Positions 1 through 9,362 are shown, numbered from the stretch's first letter. The stretch: DNA of 64,000 nucleotides from Deltaproteobacteria bacterium (GCA_029262455.1 JAJCZJ010000046.1:1-64000), one strand, 5' to 3'. Notes: generated from the sequence alone by a model not told the origin. Program-made: numbers and translations.

Positions 1-67
1 CCGCACCCCCACGCCGCAAACGCCGCCGCTCATCCACGGCCAATTGACGATGCTTACCCGACTTATG

Positions 68-1015
68 CTATAGCCAACAGCGTCTCGGACCCTGGGTCAT
101 CCCGTGAGAATCCGGGTGGGTCATGCTCGTGAGAAGTGACACCGCCGGCCAACATCCATCACGCAATTGCGCCTTAGTGGCCGCTTCAACTGCCGAAACT
201 AGGAGTTCCTCGGGAATCTCCGCAGCGAGGATCCGGGCTCCATGTGCGGCGAAAATCATTGAGGACGGATCGAACCCACGATGTGCGCCGACATCGCGGC
301 GAGCCAGAAAGTGGTTCAGCTGCAAGCCGAAGTATTCCTTAAGCGCCGCCCTCGCATCTGAGAGTTCCCTTTGGAGAGCGCGATTGCCTCCTTTAGGAAG
401 GGCACCAATTTCGGTGAGGAAAGTCAGGGACTTGAGGGCTTGCGCCAAGCTTAGCGCCCCGTGTGTCGAGAAGGACTCCGATCTCTTCAAGTCCAAGGCT
501 GATCCAACTTGTCTGTTCCGGCCCTTGGACCGCAACGGAGTGAGCATTAGTTCCGCGAGAGCCCGGAGGCCACCGGTAATCGCCTTTTTCTCGGGGCTGG
601 AGAACAGGGTTGTCCAATCGGCAGAATCAGAGTTCGCGTCGCCGGTCCTGATCAGACAGGCTAGTGCGTCGATCATCAAAGGGGCGAGGATCAACTGTTC
701 CCCCAGATCAGTGTGACTTGAGGCCTTCAGCCAATGATCTACCCACGAACTTGAAGACTTCCCGTTCAGGAAGGACCTGAGTAGGTGCTGCGCGGCGGCG
801 GTTCGCTCGCGGCCGGCACCTGGAGGAACGCTCTTTTCGAGGAGGTCTAGCTCGCATAACGCGAGTACCGTTTGGAATGTCGCGGCGGGATACAAGCCCG
901 GTCGATCCGGGTCCCGATGAAAGTCCCCCGATGTTCGCCACGCGCGACACGAATCGGCGTCCCACAACGATAGTAGGGCTTCGGATGCGCGGCGACCCAG
1001 TTGATTTTCCATCAT
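68..1015 (-). CDS. Hypothetical protein, alpha-toroid (terpenoid-cyclase/prenyltransferase-like) character
   Basis: I do not recognise a named family. The roughly 315-residue protein is helical, rich in Ala/Leu/Glu, with no signal peptide or membrane segment. An N-terminal W-x-x-S-G-D-F element followed by YPAATFQTVLAL resembles the first repeat of alpha/alpha-toroid proteins, and a QLRDGCW near the C-terminus recalls the Q-x-x-DG-x-W repeat of the same fold. The C-terminus stops soon after that repeat, so the gene may be truncated. The start at 1015 is preferred over 1027 because a GGAGGGG Shine-Dalgarno lies just upstream of the two consecutive ATGs. It sits at the left end of the mobile island. 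The fold assignment is inference only; it could be an unrelated helical protein. Confidence 0.5.
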   Translation of the reverse strand: MMENQLGRRASEALLSLWDADSCRAWRTSGDFHRDPDRPGLYPAATFQTVLALCELDLLEKSVPPGAGRERTAAAQHLLRSFLNGKSSSSWVDHWLKASSHTDLGEQLILAPLMIDALACLIRTGDANSDSADWTTLFSSPEKKAITGGLRALAELMLTPLRSKGRNRQVGSALDLKRSESFSTHGALSLAQALKSLTFLTEIGALPKGGNRALQRELSDARAALKEYFGLQLNHFLARRDVGAHRGFDPSSMIFAAHGARILAAEIPEELLVSAVEAATKAQLRDGCWPAVSLLTSMTHPDSHGMTQGPRRCWL

Positions 1016-1233
1016 CGGCCCCTCCATCTTGGCGGACTGTTTTAAGGCTAGCCACGCAAATCATGAGGCCACCTGACATGCTCTCCAGGGATTGTTTGAG
1101 GTATTGTGCTGAGAACGTCAACAATCCCCGATGGAGTGCCGAAAACTGTATCGCACCGGGGCATACCTTTGAAAGTCAGATAAAGGGGTAGCTGCGCCAG
1201 GGGGAAGTTCGAGCGCGGCTCCTGTACGCGGCG

Positions 1234-1485
1234 CTAGAAAAGAGACCCATTCACCCTGAGAAATTGCCCCCCGGCCCTCAATGATTGCCGATACAGGGTT
1301 TCCACAACCGCTGCGACACGAGCTGACTCGTTCCCCTCACAGTGTTCGCCCACAGCTGCGTCAAACTCAGAGTCGGCTAGACGCCATCTCCACACAGTAG
1401 CTGGGTCACATTGATCTCGCTGGGCAGCCTCGAAAAGGAGCTCGCCATCCTCAAGCGTCGCTAACACAGCCGAGAGTAGGATCAA
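1234..1485 (-). CDS. Possible small HTH protein, terminase-small-subunit-like fragment
   Basis: An 83-codon frame with only a TTG start. Residues around DPATVWRWRLADSEF fit the recognition-helix style of phage terminase small subunits or homeodomain-like transposase HTHs, where a short loop is followed by TVWRWR and an acidic DSEF. It lies just downstream of the RES gene on the same strand, where an antitoxin might be expected, but it lacks the MbcA/Xre DUF2384 features. It may be a fragment of a phage gene. Weak coding evidence. Confidence 0.25.
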   Translation of the reverse strand: MILLSAVLATLEDGELLFEAAQRDQCDPATVWRWRLADSEFDAAVGEHCEGNESARVAAVVETLYRQSLRAGGQFLRVNGSLF

Positions 1486-1536
1486 CCATCGAGCCTCGGC
1501 CAGTGCGCTTGCGAGAGAGAATCGAGGGTGCCCCCC

Positions 1537-2784
1537 TCATTGATGTTTCCGTCTCCGAGCAGTGTTGGGACGAGTAACCAGCTCATGTTCGTAGCTAATC
1601 GCGGAAACGGTACGGATCTCGATAGAGCTTTTACTAACCGACAGGAGGGGTCTCCCCTTACGTTTACTTGAAGAATTGTCGAGGTTGCGAAGAACCGCCA
1701 AATTGTAGTGGGATAGCTCAGCATCGGACAGCTCCAAGTTGCGAACGTACAATGCTGATTCACGAGACTCAGGAATGGTCCCAAGCTGCGCAGACGCATA
1801 CAAAATCCCATCAAATCCCAACACGTTCTGCACATACTCAGCAAAGGCCTGTGTCGGCAGGTACTCAAGAGGCTCATGGTTCGGCTGAATCGGTCGGGCG
1901 ACAAGAGCCTGAAAAACTTCGAGGAAACGAAGTCGCTCGGCCCGGTCCGCATAGTCGGGAGCGAAGATACTGCCCGTGAAACCTACTCCAAGCCGAGAAA
2001 GATCGAGCACGGTCAGAACACGGTTGATCTTGAAGGCCCCAACCACAACCAACCCTCCTACAGACGGACGAACTTCCGACAACGCGGTGTCACCTGATAC
2101 TGCACCGTAGAAGATTGGGATACCGAAAGGGTTCAGTCGGCCAGCAGTGGCCAGGTGCTTGGGGGGCGCTCCTAGTTGCAACCGCGGACTTCTCGCGATC
2201 CCTTCCGCTTCCGACTCCGAGTCCACGCGCCTGGCCCTAAACACAGACTCCACTCGCGTTCGGGGACCAACTTTCAGCGTCGGAAGTTCGCTGGCGCGCT
2301 CGCTACCTGATTCACCCAGGATCTGAGCGAGCGACTCGTAACATTCCGCGTCAAAAAACCGAGACCGGTGCTTGAGCCGTTCACAAAACTCTTCCCAAAG
2401 AAACGGGTACTCGAAGAGTGGCGCGACACGGCGATGATAGTTCTGGTCAGCCTCGAAAAACGGTTGCTCCCCATCCGGGATCCATGCCGGGTCGGAGTCA
2501 ATCAACTGCCTCGCGATGTCTGCGGCGGGCTCGTAATCAATCTCAAGCTCGGCCTGGAGCATGTCAACAAGAGAGTCCCCCTCTTGAAAGTAATCCGGCC
2601 CGTAAATGACCTCCCCCTGCTGACAGAATTGCCGTATCGGCCCGTCAACCGATTCCGTCAATCTCTCAAGGTCCACTCCATTCCGCGCCTTCTCACAGTA
2701 ATCACAGGTGCGCCTGGCGCTCCCGTCCTTGAGCATCGCCCTAAGGAACTCGTCTCCGATGCATTTCAGGCAAATCGTCGACAT
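1537..2784 (-). CDS. RES-domain protein with HEPN/RES N-terminal zinc-binding domain
   Basis: Predicted intracellular NAD+-degrading toxin-type protein; characterised RES toxins act as NAD+ phosphorylases. The 415-residue protein starts with a CLKC...CDYC zinc-binding pair (residues about 5-30), as in the HEPN/RES N-terminal domain seen before RES domains. The RES core runs from about residue 210: GRLNPFG (Arg), IFYGA, ALSEVRP (Glu), then the hydrophobic VLDLSRL strand. The start at 2784 (MSTICLKC) is chosen over 2805 because it gives the usual N-terminus and follows AGGG. The usual small Xre/MbcA-type antitoxin is not visible beside it, as is common for long RES proteins. Located in the mobile island among defence-type genes. 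Confidence 0.8.
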   Translation of the reverse strand: MSTICLKCIGDEFLRAMLKDGSARRTCDYCEKARNGVDLERLTESVDGPIRQFCQQGEVIYGPDYFQEGDSLVDMLQAELEIDYEPAADIARQLIDSDPAWIPDGEQPFFEADQNYHRRVAPLFEYPFLWEEFCERLKHRSRFFDAECYESLAQILGESGSERASELPTLKVGPRTRVESVFRARRVDSESEAEGIARSPRLQLGAPPKHLATAGRLNPFGIPIFYGAVSGDTALSEVRPSVGGLVVVGAFKINRVLTVLDLSRLGVGFTGSIFAPDYADRAERLRFLEVFQALVARPIQPNHEPLEYLPTQAFAEYVQNVLGFDGILYASAQLGTIPESRESALYVRNLELSDAELSHYNLAVLRNLDNSSSKRKGRPLLSVSKSSIEIRTVSAISYEHELVTRPNTARRRKHQ

Positions 2785-3152
2785 GTAGCCCTGCTCACCA
2801 TCCAACTATTTCGGTGCCTGACGTCAACTAGAATTCCCCACCGTTTGCCTCAGTCAAAGATCTTACCTGCTTGCCTCATACGGAATCGCACCCGTCACGG
2901 CAACACTCGCGGACGCTCGTCTGCGGGCAACCGCGGATTCACGACGAACATCTAGTATTCCGAACGGTGCCACGGAGACCCGACGGTTTGGTGTGTAGCG
3001 AAGGGAGGCCGAAGGCCGACCGTAGACGTCGTCCACCCGGCGGTCTCCACCCCTACCAAGCGGCGGTCGTACGAAACGAGAGCTTGATCGTCGTTGGTGA
3101 CGGATGCGTCGTCGTGGGTGTCGGTTGCAAACAGGAGTCCGCGTGCTGTTCC

Positions 3153-3368
3153 GGTTCGCCACTCCTTGAGCGGGCGCTGGAGAGTTCGCAGCTGGGAATC
3201 CGGGACCTGATTCGGGTACTCTGCTCGGAGGCGCTGGAACAGTTCTTTTCCGGTCCTGTGGGGCTCTGCATCGACCCAAGCTCGTAGTCTCGGCCAGACC
3301 ACCTCAAATGGGTCCTTCCTTGTGCGCCAATGGTGCCGCACCCTCGGCTTTGTTTGGTGAGCAAACAC
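3153..3368 (-). pseudogene. IS21-like transposase (IstA) remnant
   Basis: Residues 12-71 of this frame (HHWRTRKDPFEVVWP, then GKELFQRL and LRTLQR.LKEWR) match the conserved block after the HTH of IS21-type IstA transposases. No HTH precedes it and no DDE catalytic core follows: the frame runs into unrelated sequence after about residue 80. It is therefore a decayed insertion-sequence fragment. No terminal inverted repeats were recognised around it. Confidence 0.6.
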
Positions 3369-3457
3369 ATACTCGGCGGAATCTCACCAGACAGGGCCCG
3401 CACACGAGCTCCGCCGCCCGGCTGCGAGTAGGAATATCGGTACGCCAACCGGCCTTC

Positions 3458-3793
3458 TTAGTGGCCCACCTCAGGATTGCTCACAAGTGGCGCCAGAATC
3501 AGCATGACCTCGACAATCTCCGCGAGCGCCAGAACTACTTCACCGGTGGTCGCGCCGCCTCTCGATATCCACCTCGGGTCATCGTCTTTAGCCGCCAGTT
3601 CGCCCGCCGCGACTGACAACCGATCCGCCAGCTCGTCCATCTCCTTTTCCAAGTCTGGGTGCAACGCGGTCGCGCTCTCGAGCCAGTGACTGGCGTGCAC
3701 TAGCAAATGCATGACGGGATCTCCCCACTGCGGGTCGTTCCTGTTGGCCTCAGCCTCTTCATACGAGAGATATCCGTTTGGTTTTTGTTCCAT
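3458..3793 (-). CDS. Small hypothetical protein coupled to the integrase
   Basis: A 111-residue acidic helical protein of unknown function. Its ATG at 3793 overlaps the integrase stop (TGATG) and an AGGTGAAG sits upstream, indicating translational coupling. It has no recognised domain; a hydrophobic C-terminal stretch (VVLALAEIVEVMLILAPLV) could pack as a helix or be membrane-proximal. Its position as last gene of the recombination operon suggests an element accessory role, which is inference only. Confidence 0.6.
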   Translation of the reverse strand: MEQKPNGYLSYEEAEANRNDPQWGDPVMHLLVHASHWLESATALHPDLEKEMDELADRLSVAAGELAAKDDDPRWISRGGATTGEVVLALAEIVEVMLILAPLVSNPEVGH

Positions 3794-4896
3794 CACTTCA
3801 CCTTTTTGAGCCCTTTGATCTCTCGCCGCAGGTCCTCGATGCCCTCCAGGACTCGGTTCGTCTCAGTCTCCTGCGGGCACCAGAGCGCGCGGATTATTTC
3901 GGCCTGGCGGTGCTCATCAACTGAGCCATAGCTCGTCAAAGTTGTCGTCACCTGGTCATGACCCAGATTTTGACTCCACGCCTTGAACTGCTCTGGATTC
4001 GGAGCCATCTGCTCCCCGAGGCGCGCCAACGTCTTGCGGAAGCTGTGGGGATTGAAATACGGGAGCCCGGCTCCCTCAAAGGCTCGCCGAAAAATCGATC
4101 GGATCGGACCAGCGTTCGACCAATGTCTGCGCGCAACCCCCACGGCCCGGAATTGGTGGTTGGGACCTTGGCGAACCTCGGTCATCGGGAACAACGGATC
4201 GTCGAGTCCCCAGCATTTCTCGATCCGCAGATAGTTGACCCAATCAGCCACAATCTGCCGAGCCGGCCCCTGAACTGGGAAGAACCAAGTATTAAATGTC
4301 TTCGATGCCTTGGTTTTCACCTCTCGTGCGTCTTGCCTCACCACGCCCTCGGCAACATCGATATGCTTGAGTTTGAACGATGCCATCGCACCATCGCGAG
4401 CACCGGTCAGAATCGTCAACGATACAATCGCACGATCCCGCTGCTCAATCTCGGATGCTGAGGGCATCGCAGTGATCGCACGATTGATCTGCTCGATCGT
4501 TGGAACTGGCCCCTCGCGACGCGCATTCGCGATGCGCATCTCCTTCGCCGACAGATTAAAATACTCGGCGTCCGAATAGCTCAGTCGCGACCTGAAACCA
4601 GGCTGTTGGGCGAGCCACTGAAAGAAGTTGCGCAAGGCGTTCTGGGTAGATCGAAGCGTCGCCTTCGACAGTGGCCCACCTGTCCGCTCGCTCTCTTGCT
4701 CCGCTAGCCAACGCTTGAAGGCAACCGCCTGCTCGACCCTGAACGCTTTAAAATCACGGTACTTTGTGAAGGCCTCGAATCGACTGAGGGCTTTCGCGAC
4801 GACGTCGATCGAGTCTTCGCTTTGACGCTTGGCCTCCTTCAAGAACGTAAAGTATCGCCTTTTGAGGCGTTCGTTCTCGGCACTGAATCTTCTCAT
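3793..4896 (-). CDS. Tyrosine site-specific recombinase/integrase
   Basis: Catalyses strand exchange for element integration or excision. The 367-residue protein has a SAM-like N-terminal core-binding domain (about residues 10-110) and a phage-integrase catalytic domain with TGARDGA (first Arg), HSFRKTL (His/Arg box) and LGHDQVTTTLTSYG (His and the nucleophilic Tyr). All active-site residues are visible. Its ATG overlaps the stop of the upstream zinc-ribbon HTH gene (ATGA), and GGAG of AAAGGAGATAG lies upstream. It belongs to a four-gene operon with an excisionase-like HTH gene first. It differs from the P4-type integrase at 13.7 kb, so the region may contain two nested elements. Confidence 0.9.
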   Translation of the reverse strand: MRRFSAENERLKRRYFTFLKEAKRQSEDSIDVVAKALSRFEAFTKYRDFKAFRVEQAVAFKRWLAEQESERTGGPLSKATLRSTQNALRNFFQWLAQQPGFRSRLSYSDAEYFNLSAKEMRIANARREGPVPTIEQINRAITAMPSASEIEQRDRAIVSLTILTGARDGAMASFKLKHIDVAEGVVRQDAREVKTKASKTFNTWFFPVQGPARQIVADWVNYLRIEKCWGLDDPLFPMTEVRQGPNHQFRAVGVARRHWSNAGPIRSIFRRAFEGAGLPYFNPHSFRKTLARLGEQMAPNPEQFKAWSQNLGHDQVTTTLTSYGSVDEHRQAEIIRALWCPQETETNRVLEGIEDLRREIKGLKKVK

Positions 4897-5378
4897 GATT
4901 TTCTATCTCCTTTGGAGTCACAGTTCACGCTGGGAACAGCGCTGTCGGCTATGCGTGATTCCGCTTGCCTAATCTGAATCTCCAAACCACCCCGAACCGA
5001 ATCGATAGTCGCTAGGCGAACGCGCTGATTCATGACGCTCTCGCAGTCGGGACAGATCCCTGTCAGGTTGCCCTGCGTCGGCGACAGTACGACCAAATCG
5101 ACCATCCCAAGCGCCGGCTCACGGGGACTTCGGCAACGCATACAATAGAGATGACCGGGCGCGCAGGGCCGTTTTGAGGCCACGCGCCGCCTCTCCAAGA
5201 ACTCCCGCAACACCCAGCCGAGAATGACACCCGGCTTGACGGCGTCGATCGATTCGAGGCCCAGCTTCTGCCAGTTGCGCACAGTGTTCTTGTGAACGCC
5301 GAGCGTCACCGCAGCCTCGTCCACTGTGTAGTTGCGATGAATCTTGACCAGCCGTGGATTCGGATGCCGTCGGCCCAT
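4893..5378 (-). CDS. HTH protein with zinc ribbon, integrase partner
   Basis: About 161 residues. The N-terminal part reads YTVDEAAVTLGVHKNTVRNW, a MerR/excisionase-type helix-turn-helix, followed by CMRC and CPDC pairs that form a probable zinc ribbon. It is likely a DNA-binding accessory protein acting at the element ends or a regulator of the integrase whose start it overlaps by four bases. The start at 5378 (GTGGGATCGGTG upstream) is preferred; an upstream in-frame ATG at 5468 would overlap the preceding gene and lacks a Shine-Dalgarno. Confidence 0.7.
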   Translation of the reverse strand: MGRRHPNPRLVKIHRNYTVDEAAVTLGVHKNTVRNWQKLGLESIDAVKPGVILGWVLREFLERRRVASKRPCAPGHLYCMRCRSPREPALGMVDLVVLSPTQGNLTGICPDCESVMNQRVRLATIDSVRGGLEIQIRQAESRIADSAVPSVNCDSKGDRKS

Positions 5379-5421
5379 CACCGATCCCACCGCGTGTAAT
5401 AATTCCGGAACTGGACCATCG

Positions 5422-5622
5422 TCAGTCGCAGGTACCAGAGTCGGAAGTACTCTGGCGCTGCGTCCCATCCAGGAACGCCTGAAGGTCTGATTCGGAATAG
5501 CGGACGGCGCCGCCTATCTTTCGATATCGCGGTCCACGGCCGGCCCATCGCCATCGTGCCAAAGTCTTGGCGCTCAGACCCAGAAGTGTTGCCGCTGCCT
5601 CGGGCTTAAGAAGTTGCTCCAT
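5422..5622 (-). CDS. Excisionase/AlpA-type helix-turn-helix protein
   Basis: A 66-residue single-domain DNA-binding protein of the excisionase/MerR-like HTH_17 family: LLKPEAAATLLGLSAKTLAR followed by W-x-x-x-GRGPRYRKIGGAVRYSESDL. Such proteins bind attachment sites to direct excision or activate integrase genes. The start at 5622 is supported by AGAGGA five bases upstream of ATG. It is the first gene of the recombination operon running leftwards to 3458. Confidence 0.85.
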   Translation of the reverse strand: MEQLLKPEAAATLLGLSAKTLARWRWAGRGPRYRKIGGAVRYSESDLQAFLDGTQRQSTSDSGTCD

Positions 5623-5715
5623 GATGTTCCTCTCATTCTGCTGGATAACCAGCGCTTGAATTCGAGGCACAGCATAGAAATGCGTCTTCACGGGATACCG
5701 AGTATCCCGTGAAGT

Positions 5716-6630
5716 TCAGCGGCGTTTTTTCAGAATCGACAGCGTATTTCGAATCGTGCTGAGTTTTACGAGTTTTTCGCTCCCATCAGCGTAGGCAAAG
5801 TCGACGGCACCCTCTTCCCCCTCGACGAGAACACGGCGAATCGGCAACGGCCGGCCCGCGTCGCTACCTGCCACAAGGTCTTCAACTAGGACCTCGTCGC
5901 CAAGAGCATCAAGCACATCATCAATACCGGGAAAGACACCTCCGCGAGCTTCAAGATGCCGGACAACACGGCTCAATAGATCATTGTGAGGAGCCAGGCT
6001 CCCGGCCTTCGCTTTACCAGCTTTTCGATTTCGCCGGATAGTCCGATCAATCAGGTTCTTCCGGCTCAATTCGGGGAACCTTTGCCGGAGCTGGTAGTCA
6101 CGAAGTGAGAATCCCGCCGTGAACGCCATTTGGAAAAGCTCGGCAGTTTTCTGCCCTTCCTCCGAATCTTGATCGATACCGGACAAAAGCTCGATCGCCG
6201 CAGCAGCCACCGCCGCCCGCTCAGCCTCGGACCTCGCCCGGGTAGTATAAACGAACGGGTCCAATCCTCCCCATTCCTTCTTGAGCTGCCGATAGAGTTC
6301 CGGGTGACGCTCCACTGCTATCGAGAAGCAAATTCCCTCATCGAGGCCGTACTTCTTCTGGATCTTCCGCTTGTGACGCTGAAGCTTGTCCCAAGCCGGT
6401 GATCGGCGCGCGCCGCCCCCGGTCGGACGTGGTGCAACACGGAAGTCGCGCCCAATAAGTGCCTCGGCCAAGTTGGGGTTGTACCCAAAGGCTGCCGGCA
6501 GACCGCCGCCTAGGTACGCCGTCAGGCATTCCCAAGCCGAGGATACGCGCCCGAGCCTTTCAAGCCGGCGTTCGGCGTCTTTCAGCGTACTCTTCAGCCA
6601 CTCGCCAAGCCACGTTTCTTGTTCTCCCAT
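5716..6630 (-). CDS. Hypothetical protein of the mobile element
   Basis: A 304-residue basic protein with no family I recognise. It is mostly helical with Arg/Lys clusters, a SLRDYQLRQRFPELSRKNLIDRTIRRNRK stretch split by charged turns that could be an HTH, and a Lys/Arg C-terminus. No signal peptide or membrane segment. No clear Shine-Dalgarno precedes the ATG. It lies immediately upstream of the excisionase-like gene on the same strand (93-base gap), so a replication or plasmid-like initiation role is possible but unsupported. Confidence 0.6.
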   Translation of the reverse strand: MGEQETWLGEWLKSTLKDAERRLERLGRVSSAWECLTAYLGGGLPAAFGYNPNLAEALIGRDFRVAPRPTGGGARRSPAWDKLQRHKRKIQKKYGLDEGICFSIAVERHPELYRQLKKEWGGLDPFVYTTRARSEAERAAVAAAAIELLSGIDQDSEEGQKTAELFQMAFTAGFSLRDYQLRQRFPELSRKNLIDRTIRRNRKAGKAKAGSLAPHNDLLSRVVRHLEARGGVFPGIDDVLDALGDEVLVEDLVAGSDAGRPLPIRRVLVEGEEGAVDFAYADGSEKLVKLSTIRNTLSILKKRR

Positions 6631-6866
6631 TTCGCGAGATTACTCAGAACGACGATGAAAGGCCCAGAGATCAGATTAGTTTTCCCGTTCTCCGAACCTT
6701 CACCTTACGAGCGAGCCAGGGGACTTCACGGCCAAGTACTCTTCGGATGCCCGGAACTGCCCGCGCAGTCGTGGAACCGCTCGACACTCTCTCGTACTGC
6801 TCCGTCAACGCATTCTAATGACACTCCCCTCGGCTTGTGCGCATGCTCCGTCGAGGGAGAACCAAA

Positions 6867-9362
6867 ATGGAGATCGTAAGGATAGCTGTTTCTTCGCCCA
6901 GCGACGTCCGCGGCGAGCGCGCAAAGGTGGCGTTCGAAGTTCTTGATCGTCTGCAACAATCTCTCGGCTCGCACCTTCAATTGCACATCGAGAGACGGAT
7001 GTGGGAGGACGTGGCCCCCGAAGCTGACATGCGTGGCCCCCAGGCGACCATTGACGACTATCTGCAGCCGGACAAATGCGACATCGCTATCGGCATCTTC
7101 AACAGATCCGCCGGAACCAGGTTGGCAGGAGCAAGGTATACCGGAAAAACAGGCTCCCAGCATGAAGTGGACACTGCCCTGGAAGCTTGGGCCGCGTCCG
7201 GGAAACCGAGAGTGCTTCTCTACTTCAAGTCCGGGGCCTCGCAACATCCCAGGCTAGCGCAACTGCAGTCTTCGTGGGGAGACAGAGTTCTTTATAGTCA
7301 GTACACGAGTGCGGCTGATCTGAGCGCGAAGCTATATCACCATCTTTGTCTATTCTTCCTCCGCACGGCAGGACCACACCAAGGTCCTGGAAAACTCTAC
7401 GCAACTCTTCAGAATCGGTTGAACGCGTGGACGACTGAAGCCAACCAAATCCTACTGAGGACGATCCATGAGGACCACCCGCCAAACGTGATCGACCCTA
7501 GAATCAAACATCACGGAAGGTCAGTGTCTCCACCAGGCAAACTAGAGCACGCAGTATTTGATAACTGGCAGGACACTTCTGACACCGCCGCCCGCATCGC
7601 AATCGTATCTTCTGAGGGATTCGGAAAGTCATTGCTCCTCCACCGCTTCGCCAAGAGCAGGCAACGGCTCCGCTCTGTGCCAGAGGGGGATTTTTCCAAT
7701 CGCGGAGTACCACTGATTTGCCTGATCGAGGCAGGCGACAAGAAAGCTAGGCGCGCACTCGCCGTCGAGGACCCCTGGGCCGGCCTACGTGCCCGAATCC
7801 TAGAAAAACTTACACCGACGCTCCGAAGAACCGCCGACACTCTCGGCTATGTAGACCTGCTCGCCGATCACGGCCAAGTGTGGCTTCTAGTCGATGCACT
7901 TGACGAGATTGGTGTCTCAAGGAAAGAAGAAGCGGTTAGGTTAACCGAGAGCCTCGAGCATCTTGCCCTCAACAAAATCAACGTCATCCTTACGTGCAGA
8001 ACCCTCTTCTGGGCCACACACGTCCCGTCGGATTTCGCGGATTGGATGAACCGCTGGGAGATCGATCGCTTCGATCAGGACCAAGCGCGCAGACTGCTCG
8101 CCAACGTAAGGCTTCCGAAAGGTGTCTTGTTGGGGGGTGGAAGTCACGCCCTCGCCCCTTGGGTATTGAATCCATTGCTGTTGCGGTTCCTCCGTGAGCT
8201 GGGAACGGGCAAGTCTCAAGGCTGGCGAAAGCGAGTAGTCGATCGCACCACGCTGTTCGAGGAATGGGCGTTGCACTACAGCTCTCGTGAAGCGGGCCGC
8301 ACACGAGCCACGGCGACTGCATTGCTCGAGTTGCTGGGTCACGTCGCGATGGAAATGCTAGCTCGCAGAGAAAAATACGTAAACCTCTATTCAGTGCAAT
8401 CAGATTTGGCACCGGATGAGGTTGAGTCAGCGACTCTTGGCATTTTGGTAAAAGACGAAAACGGAAGGCACAAGTTCGCGCATCATTCGTTCTTAGAATT
8501 CTTCGTCGCGAAAGCGCTGTCGATGGATATCGAGAAGTTGATCAATACTCCAGGTAGGCATTCCTCCGTGCCCCAGCTCGGGAAGGCAGAGTTGGACTAC
8601 CTGTATTCCTCCGTCTACGGATTCCTTTCGGAGTCTCTAACGTCGCGCCTCCCGCGTCCAGGCCTCCTCGAATCGCGCCTGATCGAAGTTCTGCGCCGCG
8701 ACTTAGCGAGGGGGAAGAGGGGCTGGCATCGATGCGACGCTAAAGAATCCCACACCCGAACCCTCAGGAACATCATCGAGTTCACAGGCATGATATCGAG
8801 CAGCGAAGGTCCGGCCCTCAAGAAGCTCGTGGACGTCCTCACTCGTTTGCTCGGAATGGCTGCGGTCCACCCATGCCTTCGGTACAACGCGGCGCGTGCG
8901 CTTGAGCGGGTTCACCCCAACGCGCCTAGACCCTACTTCGAGTACGTTTCGGACTGGGACGAGCACGGGAAAGTGGAGCGGTTCGCGAAGTGGAATCACT
9001 TAGAGCGGGAGGAAGCACCGTATGTCGTCGTCGGGTATCGCCACGGCAAGGGTCGGTCGGTAGGCCGTCAACATCGCTTCGCCCCCAACATCGGGACCCA
9101 GATCGACGCAGAACTCCAAAAGAAAGTCTCGCAAGCCTGTATCGACACCATACTGGACACTGGGCCAACTGCCCAATCGGCCCACGGGAACGAGCAATGG
9201 GATCTACATCTCCGTGTCAACTGTGCCAACACGCTGATTCGGTGGTTGGATTCAAGCCACGAAGTCGAGGCTCGAAGACTGTGGAAGAACACGAAACTAC
9301 CAAAGCAAGTGAGGGAAAATCTCGGTATCGCCCTCGATCTGGGTATCCGCAAGCACAAGTGA
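6867..9362 (+). CDS. DUF4062-NACHT STAND ATPase (bacterial NLR-like)
   Basis: Predicted intracellular immune sensor/ATPase. The 831-residue protein starts with a DUF4062 domain (about residues 1-165; MEIVRIAVSSPSDVRGER, DIAIGIFNRSAGTR), a fold related to TIR/SIR2-like effector heads of STAND proteins. A NACHT-type NTPase follows with Walker A EGFGKSLLL (about residue 250) and Walker B VWLLVDALDEIG (about residue 340), then NLTCR-type sensor and helical regions, and a long C-terminal helical sensor part. The ATG at 6867 follows GGGAGA, better than the upstream ATG at 6837. It is the largest cargo gene of the island and likely functions alone, as STAND defence proteins often do. Ligand unknown. 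Confidence 0.85.
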   Translation: MEIVRIAVSSPSDVRGERAKVAFEVLDRLQQSLGSHLQLHIERRMWEDVAPEADMRGPQATIDDYLQPDKCDIAIGIFNRSAGTRLAGARYTGKTGSQHEVDTALEAWAASGKPRVLLYFKSGASQHPRLAQLQSSWGDRVLYSQYTSAADLSAKLYHHLCLFFLRTAGPHQGPGKLYATLQNRLNAWTTEANQILLRTIHEDHPPNVIDPRIKHHGRSVSPPGKLEHAVFDNWQDTSDTAARIAIVSSEGFGKSLLLHRFAKSRQRLRSVPEGDFSNRGVPLICLIEAGDKKARRALAVEDPWAGLRARILEKLTPTLRRTADTLGYVDLLADHGQVWLLVDALDEIGVSRKEEAVRLTESLEHLALNKINVILTCRTLFWATHVPSDFADWMNRWEIDRFDQDQARRLLANVRLPKGVLLGGGSHALAPWVLNPLLLRFLRELGTGKSQGWRKRVVDRTTLFEEWALHYSSREAGRTRATATALLELLGHVAMEMLARREKYVNLYSVQSDLAPDEVESATLGILVKDENGRHKFAHHSFLEFFVAKALSMDIEKLINTPGRHSSVPQLGKAELDYLYSSVYGFLSESLTSRLPRPGLLESRLIEVLRRDLARGKRGWHRCDAKESHTRTLRNIIEFTGMISSSEGPALKKLVDVLTRLLGMAAVHPCLRYNAARALERVHPNAPRPYFEYVSDWDEHGKVERFAKWNHLEREEAPYVVVGYRHGKGRSVGRQHRFAPNIGTQIDAELQKKVSQACIDTILDTGPTAQSAHGNEQWDLHLRVNCANTLIRWLDSSHEVEARRLWKNTKLPKQVRENLGIALDLGIRKHK

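Noticed and set aside
123-716. Long rightward frame opposite the toroid-like gene
   Set aside because: Arg/Ser/Ala-rich translation with no family resemblance; antisense shadow of a better-supported leftward gene.
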